A DNA stretch of 64,000 nucleotides from Xylocopa sonorina (taxonomy: Eukaryota > Arthropoda > Insecta > Hymenoptera > Apidae), in assembly GCF_050948175.1 (NCBI RefSeq), contig NW_027490228.1, positions 186,001-250,000 on the forward strand. Reading direction: 5' to 3'. A model generated the notes under the pieces. The model had not been told where the DNA came from. It worked only from the letters and a program-made list of their open reading frames with translations, and did not search any database. Every line of letters begins with the position of its first letter. Position 1 is the stretch's first letter. A program made the position numbers and the translations under genes. Positions 52,801-64,000 of the stretch are shown in pieces.

Positions 52801-54780
52801 TGTTAGGAAATAGCGTTTGCAGATGTCTACGTATCGTAGCAATAGAGTTCTAATGCTTCTTAATACGAGATGTCGCATCTAATTTCTATGTTTCATGATA
52901 AGATACAATAATCATTGCGATGTGTCATGTATACCTCGTATTCACTTCAAAAGAACGTAAATGCGACACTTCCATGCTAGGAAATAGCGTTTGCAGATGC
53001 CTACGTATCGTAGCAATAGAGTTCTAATGCTTCTTAATACGAGATGTCGCATCTCATTTCTATGTTTCGTAATAAGATATAATATTCATTGCGGAATGTT
53101 ATGTATACCTCGTATTCACTTCAAAAGAATGTAAATGCGACACTTCCTTGCTAGGAAATATTGTTTGCAGATGTCTACGTATCGTAGCAATAGAGTTCTA
53201 ATGCTTCTTAAAACGCGATATCGCATCTCACTGCTATGTTTCATGTTAAGATATAATATTCATTATGGAGTGTTATGTATACCCCGTAGTCACTTCAAAA
53301 GAATGTAAATGCGACACTTCCTTGCTAGGAAATATCGTTTCCAGATGACTACGTGTCGAAACAATAAAGTTCTAATGATTCTTAAAATGCCATATCGCAT
53401 CTCACTCCTATGTTTCATGATAAGATATAACATTCAGTGCGAAGTGCTATGTATACTTCGTATTCACTTCAAAAGGATGTAAGTGCGACACTTCCTTGCT
53501 AGGAAATTGCGTTTCCAGACGACTACGTATGGAAATAATAGAGTTCTAATACATCTTAAAACGAGATGTCGCATCGCATTTCTATGTTTCATGATAAGAT
53601 ATAATATTCATTGCGAAGTGTCATGTATACCTCGTATTCACATCAAAAGAATGTAAATGCGACACTTACATGCTAGGAAATAGCGTTTGCAGATGTCTAC
53701 GTATCGTAGCAATAGATTTCTAATGCTTCTTAGAACGCAATATCGCATCTCACTGCTATGTTTCACGATAAGATATAATATTCAGTGCGAAGTGTTATGT
53801 ATACCTCGTATTCACTTCAAATGAATGTAAAGGCGACACTTCCTTGCTAGGAAATAGGGTTTGCAGATGTCTACGTATCGTAGCAAGAGAGTTCTAAAGC
53901 TTCTTAGAACGCGATATCGCACCTCACTTCCATGTTTCATGATAAGATATAATATTCATTGCGAAGTGTCATGTATACCTCGTATTCACTTCAAAAGGAT
54001 GTAAATGCGAAACTTACATGCTAGGAAATAGCGTTTGCAGATGTCTACGTATCCTAGCAATAGAGTTCTAATGCTTCTTAAAACGAGATGTTGCATCTCA
54101 CTTCTATGTTTCATGTTCAGATATAATATTCATTGCGAAGTGTCATGTATACTTCGTATTCACATGACAAGAATGTAAATGCGACGCTTCCATGCTAGGA
54201 AATAGCGTTTGCAGATGTCTACGTGTCGTAACAATAGTGTTCTAATGCTTCTTAAAACGAGATGCCGCATCTCATTTCTATGTTTCATGATAAGATATAA
54301 TATTCATTGCGAAGTGTCATGTATACCTCGTATTTACATCAAAAGAATGTAAATGCGACACTTACATGCTAGGAAATAGCGTTTGCAGATGTCTACGTAT
54401 CCTAGCAATAGAGTTCTAATGCTTCTTAAAACGAGATGTTGCATCTCACTTCTATGTTTCATGTTCAGATATAATATTCATTGCGAAGTGTCATGTATAC
54501 CTCGTACTCACTTCAAAAGAATGTAGATGCGACCCTTCCATTCTAGGAAATAGCCTTTGCAGATGTCTACGTATCGTAGCAGTAGAGTTCTAATGCTTCC
54601 TAAAATGCGATATCGCATCTCTCTTCTATGTTTCATGATAAGGTATAATATTCATTGCGAATTGTCATGTATACCTCGTATTCACTTCAAAAGAATGTAG
54701 ATGCGACACTTCCATGCTAGGAAATAGCGTTTGCAGATGTCTACGTATCGTAGCAATAGAGTTCTAATGCTTCTTAAAAC
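49851..54780 (+). repeat. Mixed monomers resembling the left end of the window
   Basis: No gene or unique sequence. The start (about 49887-50330) matches 3261-3704 at an offset of 46626 bases, including the rare ggtgtaattttcattgtgg monomer, taacatttgcagatg, tttcgagataagatat and cgtattaacttcaa. Other types shared with 1-3.5 kb include ataccccgtagtcacttc and variant C. An internal 11-monomer offset (1914 bases) links ccgcgtaataaattcaaaag at about 50325 with the copy at about 52239, for about 450 bases. Confidence 0.83.
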
Positions 54781-56189
54781 GCGATATCGCATCTTATTTC
54801 TATGTTTCATGACAATATATAATATTCATTGCGATGGGTCATGTATACCTCGCATACACTTAAAATGTATGTAAATGCGACACTTCCTTGCTAGGAAATA
54901 GCATTTGCAGATGTCTACGTATCGAAGCAATAGATTTCTAATGCTTCTTAAATCGCGATATCGCATCTCATCTCTATGTTTCATGATAAGATATAATATT
55001 CATTGTGGAGTGTTATGTATACCTCGTATTCACTTCAAAAGAATGTAAATGCGACACTTCCTTGCTAGTAAATGGCGTTTGCAGATGTCTACGTATCGAA
55101 GCAGTAGAGTTGTAGTGCTTCTTAAATCGCCATTTCGCATCTCATTTCGATGTTTCATGATAAGATATAATATTCATTGTGCAGTGTTATGTATATCTCG
55201 TCCATACTTCAAATGGATGTAAATGCGACACTTCCTTGCTAGGAAATAGCGTTTTCAGATATCTGCGTATCGAAGCAATAGAGTTCTAATGCTTCTTAAA
55301 TAGCCATATCGCATATCATTTCTATGTTTCATGATAAGGTATAATACTCATTGTGCAGTGTTATGTATATCTCGTCTATACTTCAAATGGATGTAAATGC
55401 GACACTTCCTTGCTAGGAAATAGTGTTTGCAGATGTCTACGTATCGTGGCATTAAAGTTCTAATGCTTCTCAAAACGCGATATCGCATCTCATTTCTATG
55501 TTTCGTGATAAGATATAATATTCATTGCGAAGTGTCACGTATACCTCGTATTCCTCTCAAAAGAATGTAAATGCGACACTTCCTTGCTAGGAAGTAGCGT
55601 TTGCAGATGTCTACGTATCGAAGTAATAGACATCGAATGCTTCATAAATCGCCGTATCGCATCTCATTTCTATGTTTCATGATAAGATATAATATTCATT
55701 GCGAAGTGTCATGTATACCTTGTATTCCTTTCAAAAGAATGTAAATGCGACACTTCCTTGCTAGGAAGTTGCGATTGCAGATGTCTACGTATCGAAGAAA
55801 TAGTGTTCTAATGCTTCTTAAATCGCCATATTACATCACATTTCTATGTTTCATGATAAGATATAATATTCATTGTGGAGTGTTATGTATACCTCGTATT
55901 CACTTCAAAAGAATGTAAATGCGACACTTCCTTGCTAGTAAATGGCGTTTGCAGATGTCTACGTATCGAAGAAGTAGAGTTCTAGTGCTTCTTAAATCGC
56001 CATATCGCATCTCATTTCAATGTTTCATGATAAGATATAATATTCATTGTGCAGTGTTATGTTTATCTCGTCTATACTTCAAATGGATGTAAATGCGACA
56101 CTTGCTTGCTAGGAAATAGCGTTTGCAGATGTCTACGTACCGAAGCAATAGAGTTCTAATGCTTCTTAAATCGCGATATCGCATCTCAT
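54781..56189 (+). repeat. Divergent satellite monomers, left part
   Basis: From here monomers change character. Typical variants are acgtatcgaagcaatag or cgaagaaatag, cttaaatcgccatatcgc, attgtggagtgttatg, attgtgcagtgttatg with tatatctcgtctatac, and gctagtaaatggcg. The stretch 55181-55830 matches 58139-58790 at +2958 (17 monomers), and 55830-55990 matches 57918-58078 at +2088 (12 monomers). It therefore contains a partial, rearranged version of the 23-monomer block that follows. The class A palindrome is often lost here. Confidence 0.83.
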
Positions 56190-59100
56190 TTCTATGTTTC
56201 ATGACAATATATAATATTCATTGCAATGGGTCATGTATACCTCGCATACACTCAAAATGTATGTAAATGCGACACTTCCTTGCTAGGAAATAGCGTTTGC
56301 AGATGTCTACGTATCACAGCAATAGAATACTACTGCTTTTTAAAACGAGATGTCGTATTTCATTTCTATGTTTCGTAATAAGATACAATATTCATTGTGT
56401 AATGTTATGTATACCTCGTATTCACTTCAGTGGAATGTAAGTGCGACATGTCCATGCTAGGAAATAGCGTTTGCAGATGTCTACGTATCGTAGCAATAGG
56501 GTTCTAATGCCTCTTAGAACGCGATATCGCATCTCACTTCTATGTTTCATGATAAGATATAATATTCATTGCAAAGTGTCATGTATACCTCGATTTCACT
56601 TCACAAGATTGTAAATGCGGAACTTCCTTGCTGGGAAATATTGTTTGCAGATGTCTACGTATCACAGCAATAGAGTACTAATGATTCTTAAAACGAGATG
56701 TCGTATTTCATTTCTATGTTTCGTAATAAGATATAATATTCATTGTGTAATGTTATGTATACCTCGTATTCACTTCAGTGGAATGTAAGTGCGAAATTTC
56801 CTTGCTAGGAAATAGCGTTTGCAGATGCCTACGTATCGTGGCATTAGAGTTCTAATGCTTCTCAAAACGCGATATCGCATCTCATTTCTACGTTTCATGA
56901 TAAGATATAATATTCATTGTGGAATGTTATGTATACCTCGTATTCGTTTCAAAAGAATGTAAATGCGACACTTTCTTGCTAGGAAGTAGCGTTTGCAGAT
57001 GTCTACGTATCGAAGAAATAGTGTTCTAATGCTTCTTAAATCGCCATATTACATCACATTTCTATGTTTCATGATAAGATATAATATTCATTGTGGAGTG
57101 TTATGTATACCTCGTATTCACTTCAAAAGAATGTAAATGCGACACTTCCTTGCTAGGAAGTAGCGTTTGCAGATGTCTACGTATCGAAGCAATAGGGATC
57201 TAATGCTTCTTAAATCGCCATATCGCTTCTCATTTCTAAGTTTCATGACAATATACAATATTCACTGCGAAGTGTCATGTATACTTCGCATACCCTTCAA
57301 TTGAATGTAAATGAGACACTTCCTTGATAGGAAACAGCGTTTGCAGATGTCTCCGTATCGAAGCAATAGATTTCTAAAGCTTGCTAATTTGCGAAATCTC
57401 ATCTCATATATATGTTTCATGATAATATATAACATTCATTGCGAAGTGTCATGTATACCTCGCATACACTTCAAATGGATGTGAATGCGACAGTTCCTTG
57501 CTAGGAAATAGTGTTTGCAGATATCCACGTATCGAAGCAAAAGAGTTCTAATGCTTCTTATATCGCGATATCGCATCTCATTTCTATGTTTCATGATAAG
57601 ATATAATATTCTTTGCGCAGTGTTATGACCTCCTCGTATTCACTTCAAAAGAATGTAAATGCGACACTTCCTTGCTTGGAAATAGCGTTTGCAGATGTCT
57701 ACGTATCGAAGCAATAGAGTTCTAAAACCTTCTAATTGGCGATATCGCATCTCATTTCTATGTTCCATGATAAGATATAATATTCATTGTGGAGTCTTAT
57801 GTATACCTCATATTCGTTTCAAAAGAATGTAAATGCGACACTTCCTTGCTAGGAAGTTGCGTTTGCAGATGTCTACGTATCGAAGAAATAGTGTTCTAAT
57901 GCTTCTTAAATCGCCATATTACATCACATTTCTATGTTTCATGATAAGATATAATATTCATTGTGGAGTGTTATGTATACCTCGTATTCACTTCAAAAGA
58001 ATGTAAATGCGACACTTCCTTGCTAGTAAATGGCGTTTGCAGATGTCTACGTATCGAAGCAATAGATTTCTAATGCTCATTAAATCGCGATATCGCATCT
58101 CATCTCTATGTTTCATGATAAGATATAATATTCATTGTGCAGTGTTATGTATATCTCGTCTATACTTCAAATGGATGTAAATGCGACACTTCCTTGCTAG
58201 GAAATAGCGTTTTCAGATATCTACGTATCGAAGCAATAGAGTTCTAATGCTTCTTAAATAGCCATATCGCATATCATTTCTATGTTTCACGATAAGATAT
58301 AATACTCATTGTGCAGTGTTATGTATATCTCGTCTATACTTCAAATGGATGTAAATGCGACACTTTCTTGCTAGGAAGTAACGTTTGCAGATGTCTACGT
58401 ATCCAAGCAATAGATTTCTAATGCTTCTTAAATAGTCATATCGCATCTCATTTCTATGTTTCATGATAAGATATAATATTCATTGCGAAGTGTTACGTAT
58501 ACCTCGTATTCCTCTCAAAAGAATGTAAATGCGACACTTCCTTGCTAGGAAGTAGCGTTTGCAGATGTCTACGTATCGAAGTAATAGACATCAAATGCTT
58601 CATAAATCGCCATATCGCATCTCATTTCTATGTTTCATGATAAGATATAATATTCATTGCGAAGTGTCATGTATACCTTGTATTCCTTTCAAAAGAATGT
58701 AAATGCGACACTTCCTTGCTAGGAAGTTGCGTTTGCTGATGTCTACGTATCGAAGAAATAGTATTCTAATGCTTCTTAAATCGCCATATTACATCACATT
58801 TCTATGTTTCATGATAAGATATAATATTCACAGTGCAGTGTTATGTATACCTCTTATTCACGTCAAAAGAATGTAAATGCGACACTTCCTTGCTAGGAAA
58901 TAGCGTTTGCAGATGTCTACGTATCGAAGCAGTAGAGTTCTAATGCTTCTTAAATCGCCATATCGCATCACATTTCTATGTTTCATGATAAGATATAATA
59001 ATCATTGTGCAGTGTTATGAATATTACGTATTCACTTCAAAAGAATGTAAACGCGATACTTCGTTGCCAGGAAATAGCGTTTGCAGGTGTCTACGTATCG

Positions 59101-60189
59101 TACCATTAGAGTTCTGATGCTTCTCAAAACGCAATATCGCTACTCATTACCATGTTTCATTATAATATATAATATTCATTGTGGAGTGTTATGTATACCT
59201 CGTATTCACTTCAAAAGAATGTAAATGCGACACTTCCTTGCTAGGAAATAGCGTTTGCAGATGTCTATGTATCGAAGCAATAGGTATCTAATACTTCTTA
59301 AATCGCCATATAGTTTCTCATTCCTATGTTTCATGATAATATATAATATTCACTGCGAAGTGTCGTGTATACCTCGTATTCACTTCAAAAGAATGTAAAT
59401 GCGACACATCCTTGCCAGGTAATAGCGTTTGCAAATGTCTACGTATCGAAGCAATAGAGTTCTAAAGCTTCTTAAAACACGATATCGCATCTCATTTCTA
59501 TGTTTCATGATAAGATCTATTATTCATTGCGAAGTGTCACTTATACCTCGTATTCACTTCAATAGAATGAAAGTGCGACACTACCTTGCTAGGAAATAGC
59601 GTTTGCAGATGTCTACGTATCGATGCAGTAGAGTTCTAATGCTTCTTAAAACGTGATATCGCATCTTATTTCCATGTTCCATGATAAGACATAATATTCA
59701 TTGCGAAGTGTCATGTATAACTACTATTCACTTCAAATTAACGTAACTGCGACGCTTCCTTTCTAGGAAATAGCGTTTGCAGTGTTCTACGTATCGTAGC
59801 AATAGTTTTAATGCTTCTTAAAACGGGATATCGCATCTCATATCTATGTTTCATATCACGATATAATATTCATTGCGAAGTGTCATGCATTCCTCGTATA
59901 CATATCTAAAGAATGTAAATGCGACACTTCTTTGCTAGGTAATAGCGTTTGCAAATGTCTACGTATCGAAGCAATAGAGTTCTAAAGCTTGCTAGTTCGC
60001 GATATCGCATCTCATATCTATGTTTCATGATAATATATAATATTCATTGCGAAGTTTCATGTATACCTCGCATACAATTCAAACGAATGTGAATGCGACA
60101 GCTCCTTGCTAGGAAATAGTGTTTGCAGATGTCAACGTGTCGAAGCAATAGTGTTCTAATGCTTCTTAAATCGTCATATCGCATCTCAA
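56190..60189 (+). repeat. 23-monomer higher-order block, copy 1 (4000 bp)
   Basis: The block recurs directly downstream at an initial offset of 4000 bases, that is 23 x 174 less two. The shortfall is a two-base deletion near 59805 (gcaatagttttaatgc for gcaatagagttctaatgc) that the second copy shares near 63799. Markers in order include gcaatgggtcatg, cgcatacactcaaaatg, gaatactactgc, atcgccatattacatcac, gttatgacctcctcg, cgtctatacttcaaatgg and tataactactattcac. Monomers in the block differ from one another more than those in the 23-49 kb region. Confidence 0.93.
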
Positions 60190-63100
60190 TTCTATGTTTC
60201 ATGACAATATATAATATTCATTGCAATGGGTCATGTATACCTCGCATACACTCAAAATGTATGTAAATGCGACACTTCCTTGCTAGGAAATAGCGTTTGC
60301 AGATGTCTACGTATCACAGCAATAGAATACTACTGCTTTTTAAAACGAGATGTCGTATTTCATTTCTATGTTTCGTAATAAGATACAATATTCATTGTGT
60401 AATGTTATGTATACCTCGTATTCACTTCAGTGGAATGTAAGTGCGACATGTCCATGCTAGGAAATAGCGTTTGCAGATGTCTACGTATCGTAGCAATAGG
60501 GTTCTAATGCCTCTTAGAACGCGATATCGCATCTCACTTCTATGTTTCATGATAAGATATATATTCATTGCAAAGTGTCATGTATACCTCGATTTCACTT
60601 CACAAGATTGTAAATGCGAAACTTCCTTGCTGGGAAATATTGTTTGCAGATGTCTACGTATCACAGCAATAGAGTACTAATGATTCTTAAAACGAGATGT
60701 CGTATTTCATTTCTATGTTTCGTAATAAGATATAATATTCATTGTGTAATGTTATGTATACCTCGTATTCACTTCAGTGGAATGTAAGTGCGAAATTTCC
60801 TTGCTAGGAAATAGCGTTTGCAGATGCCTACGTATCGTGGCATTAGAGTTCTAATGCTTCTCAAAACGCGATATCGCATCTCATTTCTACGTTTCATGAT
60901 AAGATATAATATTCATTGTGGAATGTTATGTATACCTCGTATTCGTTTCAAAAGAATGTAAATGCGACACTTCCTTGCTAGGAAGTAGCGTTTGCAGATG
61001 TCTACGTATCGAAGAAATAGTGTTCTAATGCTTCTTAAATCGCCACATTACATCACATTTCTATGTTTCATGATAAGATATAATATTCATTGTGGAGTGT
61101 TATGTATACCTCGTATTCAAAAGAATGTATATGCGACACATCCTTGCTAGGAAGTAGCGTTTGCAGATGTCTACGTATCGAAGCAATAGGGATCTAATGC
61201 TTCTTAAATCGCCATATCGCTTCTCATTTCTAAGTTTCATGACAATATATAATATTCACTGCGAAGTGTCATGTATACTTCGCATACCCTTCAAATGAAT
61301 GTAAATGAGACACTTCCTTGCTAGGAAACAGCGTTTGCAGATGTCTCCGTATCGAAGCAATAGATTTCTAAAGCTTGCTAATTTGCGAAATCTCATCTCA
61401 TATATATGTTTCATGGTAATATATAATATTCATTGCGAAGTGTCATGTATACCTCGCATACACTTCAAATGGATGTGAATGCGACAGTTCCTTGCTAGGA
61501 AATAGTGTTTGCAGATATCCACGTATCGAAGCAATAGAGTTCTAATGCTTCTTATATCGCGATATCGCATCTCATTTCTATGTTTCATGATAAGATATAA
61601 TATTCTTTGCGCAGTGTTATGACCTCCTCGTATTCACTTCAAAAGAATGTAAATGCGACACTTCCTTGCTTGGAAATAGCGTTTGCAGATGTCTACGTAT
61701 CGAAGCAATAGAGTTCTAAAACCTTCTAATTGGCGATATCGCATCTCATTTCTATGTTCCATGATAAGATATAATATTCATTGTGGAGTCTTATGTATAC
61801 CTCATATTCGTTTCAAAAGAATGTAAATGCGACACTTCCTTGCTAGGAAGTTGCGTTTGCAGATGTCTACGTATCGAAGAAATAGTGTTCTAATGCTTCT
61901 TAAATCGCCATATTACATCACATTTCTATGTTTCATGATAAGATATAATATTCATTGTGGAGTGTTATGTATACCTCGTATTCACTTCAAAAGAATGTAA
62001 ATGCGACACTTCCTTGCTAGTAAATGGCGTTTGCAGATGTCTACGTATCGAAGCAATAGATTTCTAATGCTCATTAAATCGCGATATCGCATCTCATCTC
62101 TATGTTTCATGATAAGATATAATATTCATTGTGCAGTGTTATGTATATCTCGTCTATACTTCAAATGGATGTAAATGCGACACTTCCTTGCTAGGAAATA
62201 GCGTTTTCAGATATCTACGTATCGAAGCAATAGAGTTCTAATGCTTCTTAAATAGCCATATCGCATATCATTTCTATGTTTCACGATAAGATATAATACT
62301 CATTGTGCAGTGTTATGTATATCTCGTCTATACTTCAAATGGATGTAAATGCGACACTTTCTTGCTAGGAAGTAACGTTTGCAGATGTCTACGTATCCAA
62401 GCAATAGATTTCTAATGCTTCTTAAATAGTCATATCGCATCTCATTTCTATGTTTCATGATAAGATATAATATTCATTGCGAAGTGTTACGTATACCTCG
62501 TATTCCTCTCAAAAGAATGTAAATGCGACACTTCCTTGCTAGGAAGTAGCGTTTGCAGATGTCTACGTATCGAAGTAATAGACATCAAATGCTTCATAAA
62601 TCGCCATATCGCATCTCATTTCTATGTTTCATGATAAGATATAATATTCATTGCGAAGTGTCATGTATACCTTGTATTCCTTTCAAAAGAATGTAAATGC
62701 GACACTTCCTTGCTAGGAAGTTGCGTTTGCTGATGTCTACGTATCGAAGAAATAGTATTCTAATGCTTCTTAAATCGCCATATTACATCACATTTCTATG
62801 TTTCATGATAAGATATAATATTCACAGTGCAGTGTTATGTATACCTCTTATTCACGTCAAAAGAATGTAAATGCGACACTTCCTTGCTAGGAAATAGCGT
62901 TTGCAGATGTCTACGTATCGAAGCAGTAGAGTTCTAATGCTTCTTAAATCGCCATATCGCATCACATTTCTATGTTTCATGATAAGATATAATAATCATT
63001 GTGCAGTGTTATGAATATTACGTATTCACTTCAAAAGAATGTAAACGCGATACTTCGTTGCCAGGAAATAGCGTTTGCAGGTGTCTACGTATCGTACCAT

Positions 63101-64000
63101 TAGAGTTCTGATGCTTCTCAAAACGCAATATCGCTACTCATTACCATGTTTCATTATAATATATAATATTCATTGTGGAGTGTTATGTATACCTCGTATT
63201 CACTTCAAAAGAATGTAAATGCGACACTTCCTTGCTAGGAAATAGCGTTTGCAGATGTCTATGTATCGAAGCAATAGGTATCTAATACTTCTTAAATCGC
63301 CATATAGTTTCTCATTCCTATGTTTCATGATAATATATAATATTCACTGCGAAGTGTCGTGTATACCTCGTATTCACTTCAAAAGAATGTAAATGCGACA
63401 CATCCTTGCCAGGTAATAGCGTTTGCAAATGTCTACGTATCGAAGCAATAGAGTTCTAAAGCTTCTTAAAACACGATATCGCATCTCATTTCTATGTTTC
63501 ATGATAAGATCTATTATTCATTGCGAAGTGTCACTTATACCTCGTATTCACTTCAATAGAATGAAAGTGCGACACTACCTTGCTAGGAAATAGCGTTTGC
63601 AGATGTCTACGTATCGATGCAGTAGAGTTCTAATGCTTCTTAAAACGTGATATCGCATCTTATTTCCATGTTCCATGATAAGACATAATATTCATTGCGA
63701 AGTGTCATGTATAACTACTATTCACTTCAAATGAACGTAACTGCGACGCTTCCTTTCTAGGAAATAGCGTTTGCAGTGTTCTACGTATCGTAGCAATAGT
63801 TTTAATGCTTCTTAAAACGGGATATCGCATCTCATATCTATGTTTCATATCACGATATAATATTCATTGCGAAGTGTCATGCATTCCTCGTATACACATC
63901 TAAAGAATGTAAATGCGACACTTCTTTGCTAGGTAATAGCGTTTGCAAATGTCTACGTATCGAAGCAATAGAGTTCTAAAGCTTGCTAGTTCGCGATATC
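60190..64000 (+). repeat. 23-monomer higher-order block, copy 2 (cut by window edge)
   Basis: Matches copy 1 from 60190 to the last base. The offset falls from 4000 to 3999 after a one-base deletion near 60561 (gataagatatatattc) and to 3994 after a five-base deletion near 61118 (cgtattcaaaagaatg, lacking cttca). From there to the end it tracks copy 1 with few substitutions, such as caaatgaacgtaac near 63730 for caaattaacgtaac. The match has not ended at base 64000, so the block and probably the array continue beyond it. Confidence 0.93.

Larger units (their letters stand above)
1..64000 (+). repeat. Satellite DNA array, 174-bp monomer, about 368 head-to-tail copies
   Basis: Every stretch of the window is a variant of one monomer. 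The phase mark tttc(at/gt) followed by gataagatataatattc recurs every 174 bases, for example at 1, 175, 3481, 19661 and 19835. All copies read in the same direction; I saw no inversion, no unique insert and no unrelated sequence between monomers. In order, the monomer carries: tttcatgataagatataata; ttcattgcgaagtgtcatg; tatacctcgtattcacttc; aaaagaatgtaaatgcgac; acttccttgctaggaaatag; cgtttgcagatgtctacg; tatcgtagcaatagagttc; taatgcttcttaaaacg; cgatatcgcatctcacttc. A satellite of this kind normally lies in centromeric, pericentromeric or subtelomeric heterochromatin, but the sequence alone does not say which. The family is not one I recognise. The strand given is simply the orientation in which the monomer is described. 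Confidence 0.98.

Noticed and set aside
60471..60680. 69-codon open frame on the plus strand
   Set aside because: Same explanation: the one-base deletion near 60561 shifts the frame. The first copy of the block near 56471 lacks the deletion and the frame.
1..64000. CRISPR array
   Set aside because: There are no unique spacers between short direct repeats. The whole 174-base unit is repeated and neighbouring units are related along their full length.
54781..64000. Transposon or other insertion marking the change of monomer type near 54.8 kb
   Set aside because: Monomer phase is unbroken across the change (start marks at 50107, 54805 and 57241 are whole multiples of 174 apart), with no terminal repeats, target-site duplication or unrelated sequence.
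1..64000. Identity with human alpha satellite or other named 170-180-bp satellites
   Set aside because: Only the length is similar. I do not recognise the sequence as any family I know, and length alone is not evidence. A database search with the monomer would decide.

Overview
The whole window is one uninterrupted satellite DNA array. A monomer of 174 bp repeats head to tail in a single orientation from the first base to the last, about 368 copies. I see no gene, RNA gene, transposon, CRISPR array or unique spacer anywhere in the 64 kb. One representative monomer (19661-19834) counts to roughly 36% G+C. An array of this size and layered structure points to eukaryotic heterochromatin (centromeric, pericentromeric or subtelomeric). 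I do not recognise the family and cannot name the organism. Length near 170-180 bp is common to many unrelated satellites (human alpha satellite 171 bp, Arabidopsis about 178 bp, honeybee AluI repeat 176 bp), so length alone identifies nothing.

Layout by region, from offsets between shared diagnostic variants. 1-4.0 kb: mixed monomers with a 20-monomer (3480 bp) offset repeat and weaker 5-, 7- and 8-monomer periodicities. 4.0-16.9 kb: two copies of a 38-monomer block (6612 bp). 14.7-18.2 kb: a nested tandem 10-monomer duplication (1740 bp). 19.3-23.1 kb: a tandem 11-monomer duplication (1914 bp). 23.3-32.0 kb: a run of an 8-monomer unit (1392 bp) with expanded 10- and 14-monomer versions. 32.0-47.0 kb: a nearly identical tandem duplication of a 43-monomer block (7480 bp). 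45.6-48.9 kb: further 8-monomer repeats. 49.3-54.8 kb: mixed monomers whose types and order resemble 1-3.7 kb. 54.8-64 kb: a clearly different, more divergent set of monomers carrying a 23-monomer block (about 4.0 kb) duplicated in tandem and still running at the window edge.

The sequence therefore records in-register amplification at many scales, with larger and younger duplications containing smaller and older ones. Substitutions are plentiful, but monomer length is nearly fixed: twelve visible indel events explain the phase of the array from end to end. Within the monomer, several short dyad symmetries recur, including a perfect 10-bp palindrome containing GATATC. No protein-coding capacity is supported: the only open frames are short, and in most monomers the same frame is closed by two recurrent stop codons.
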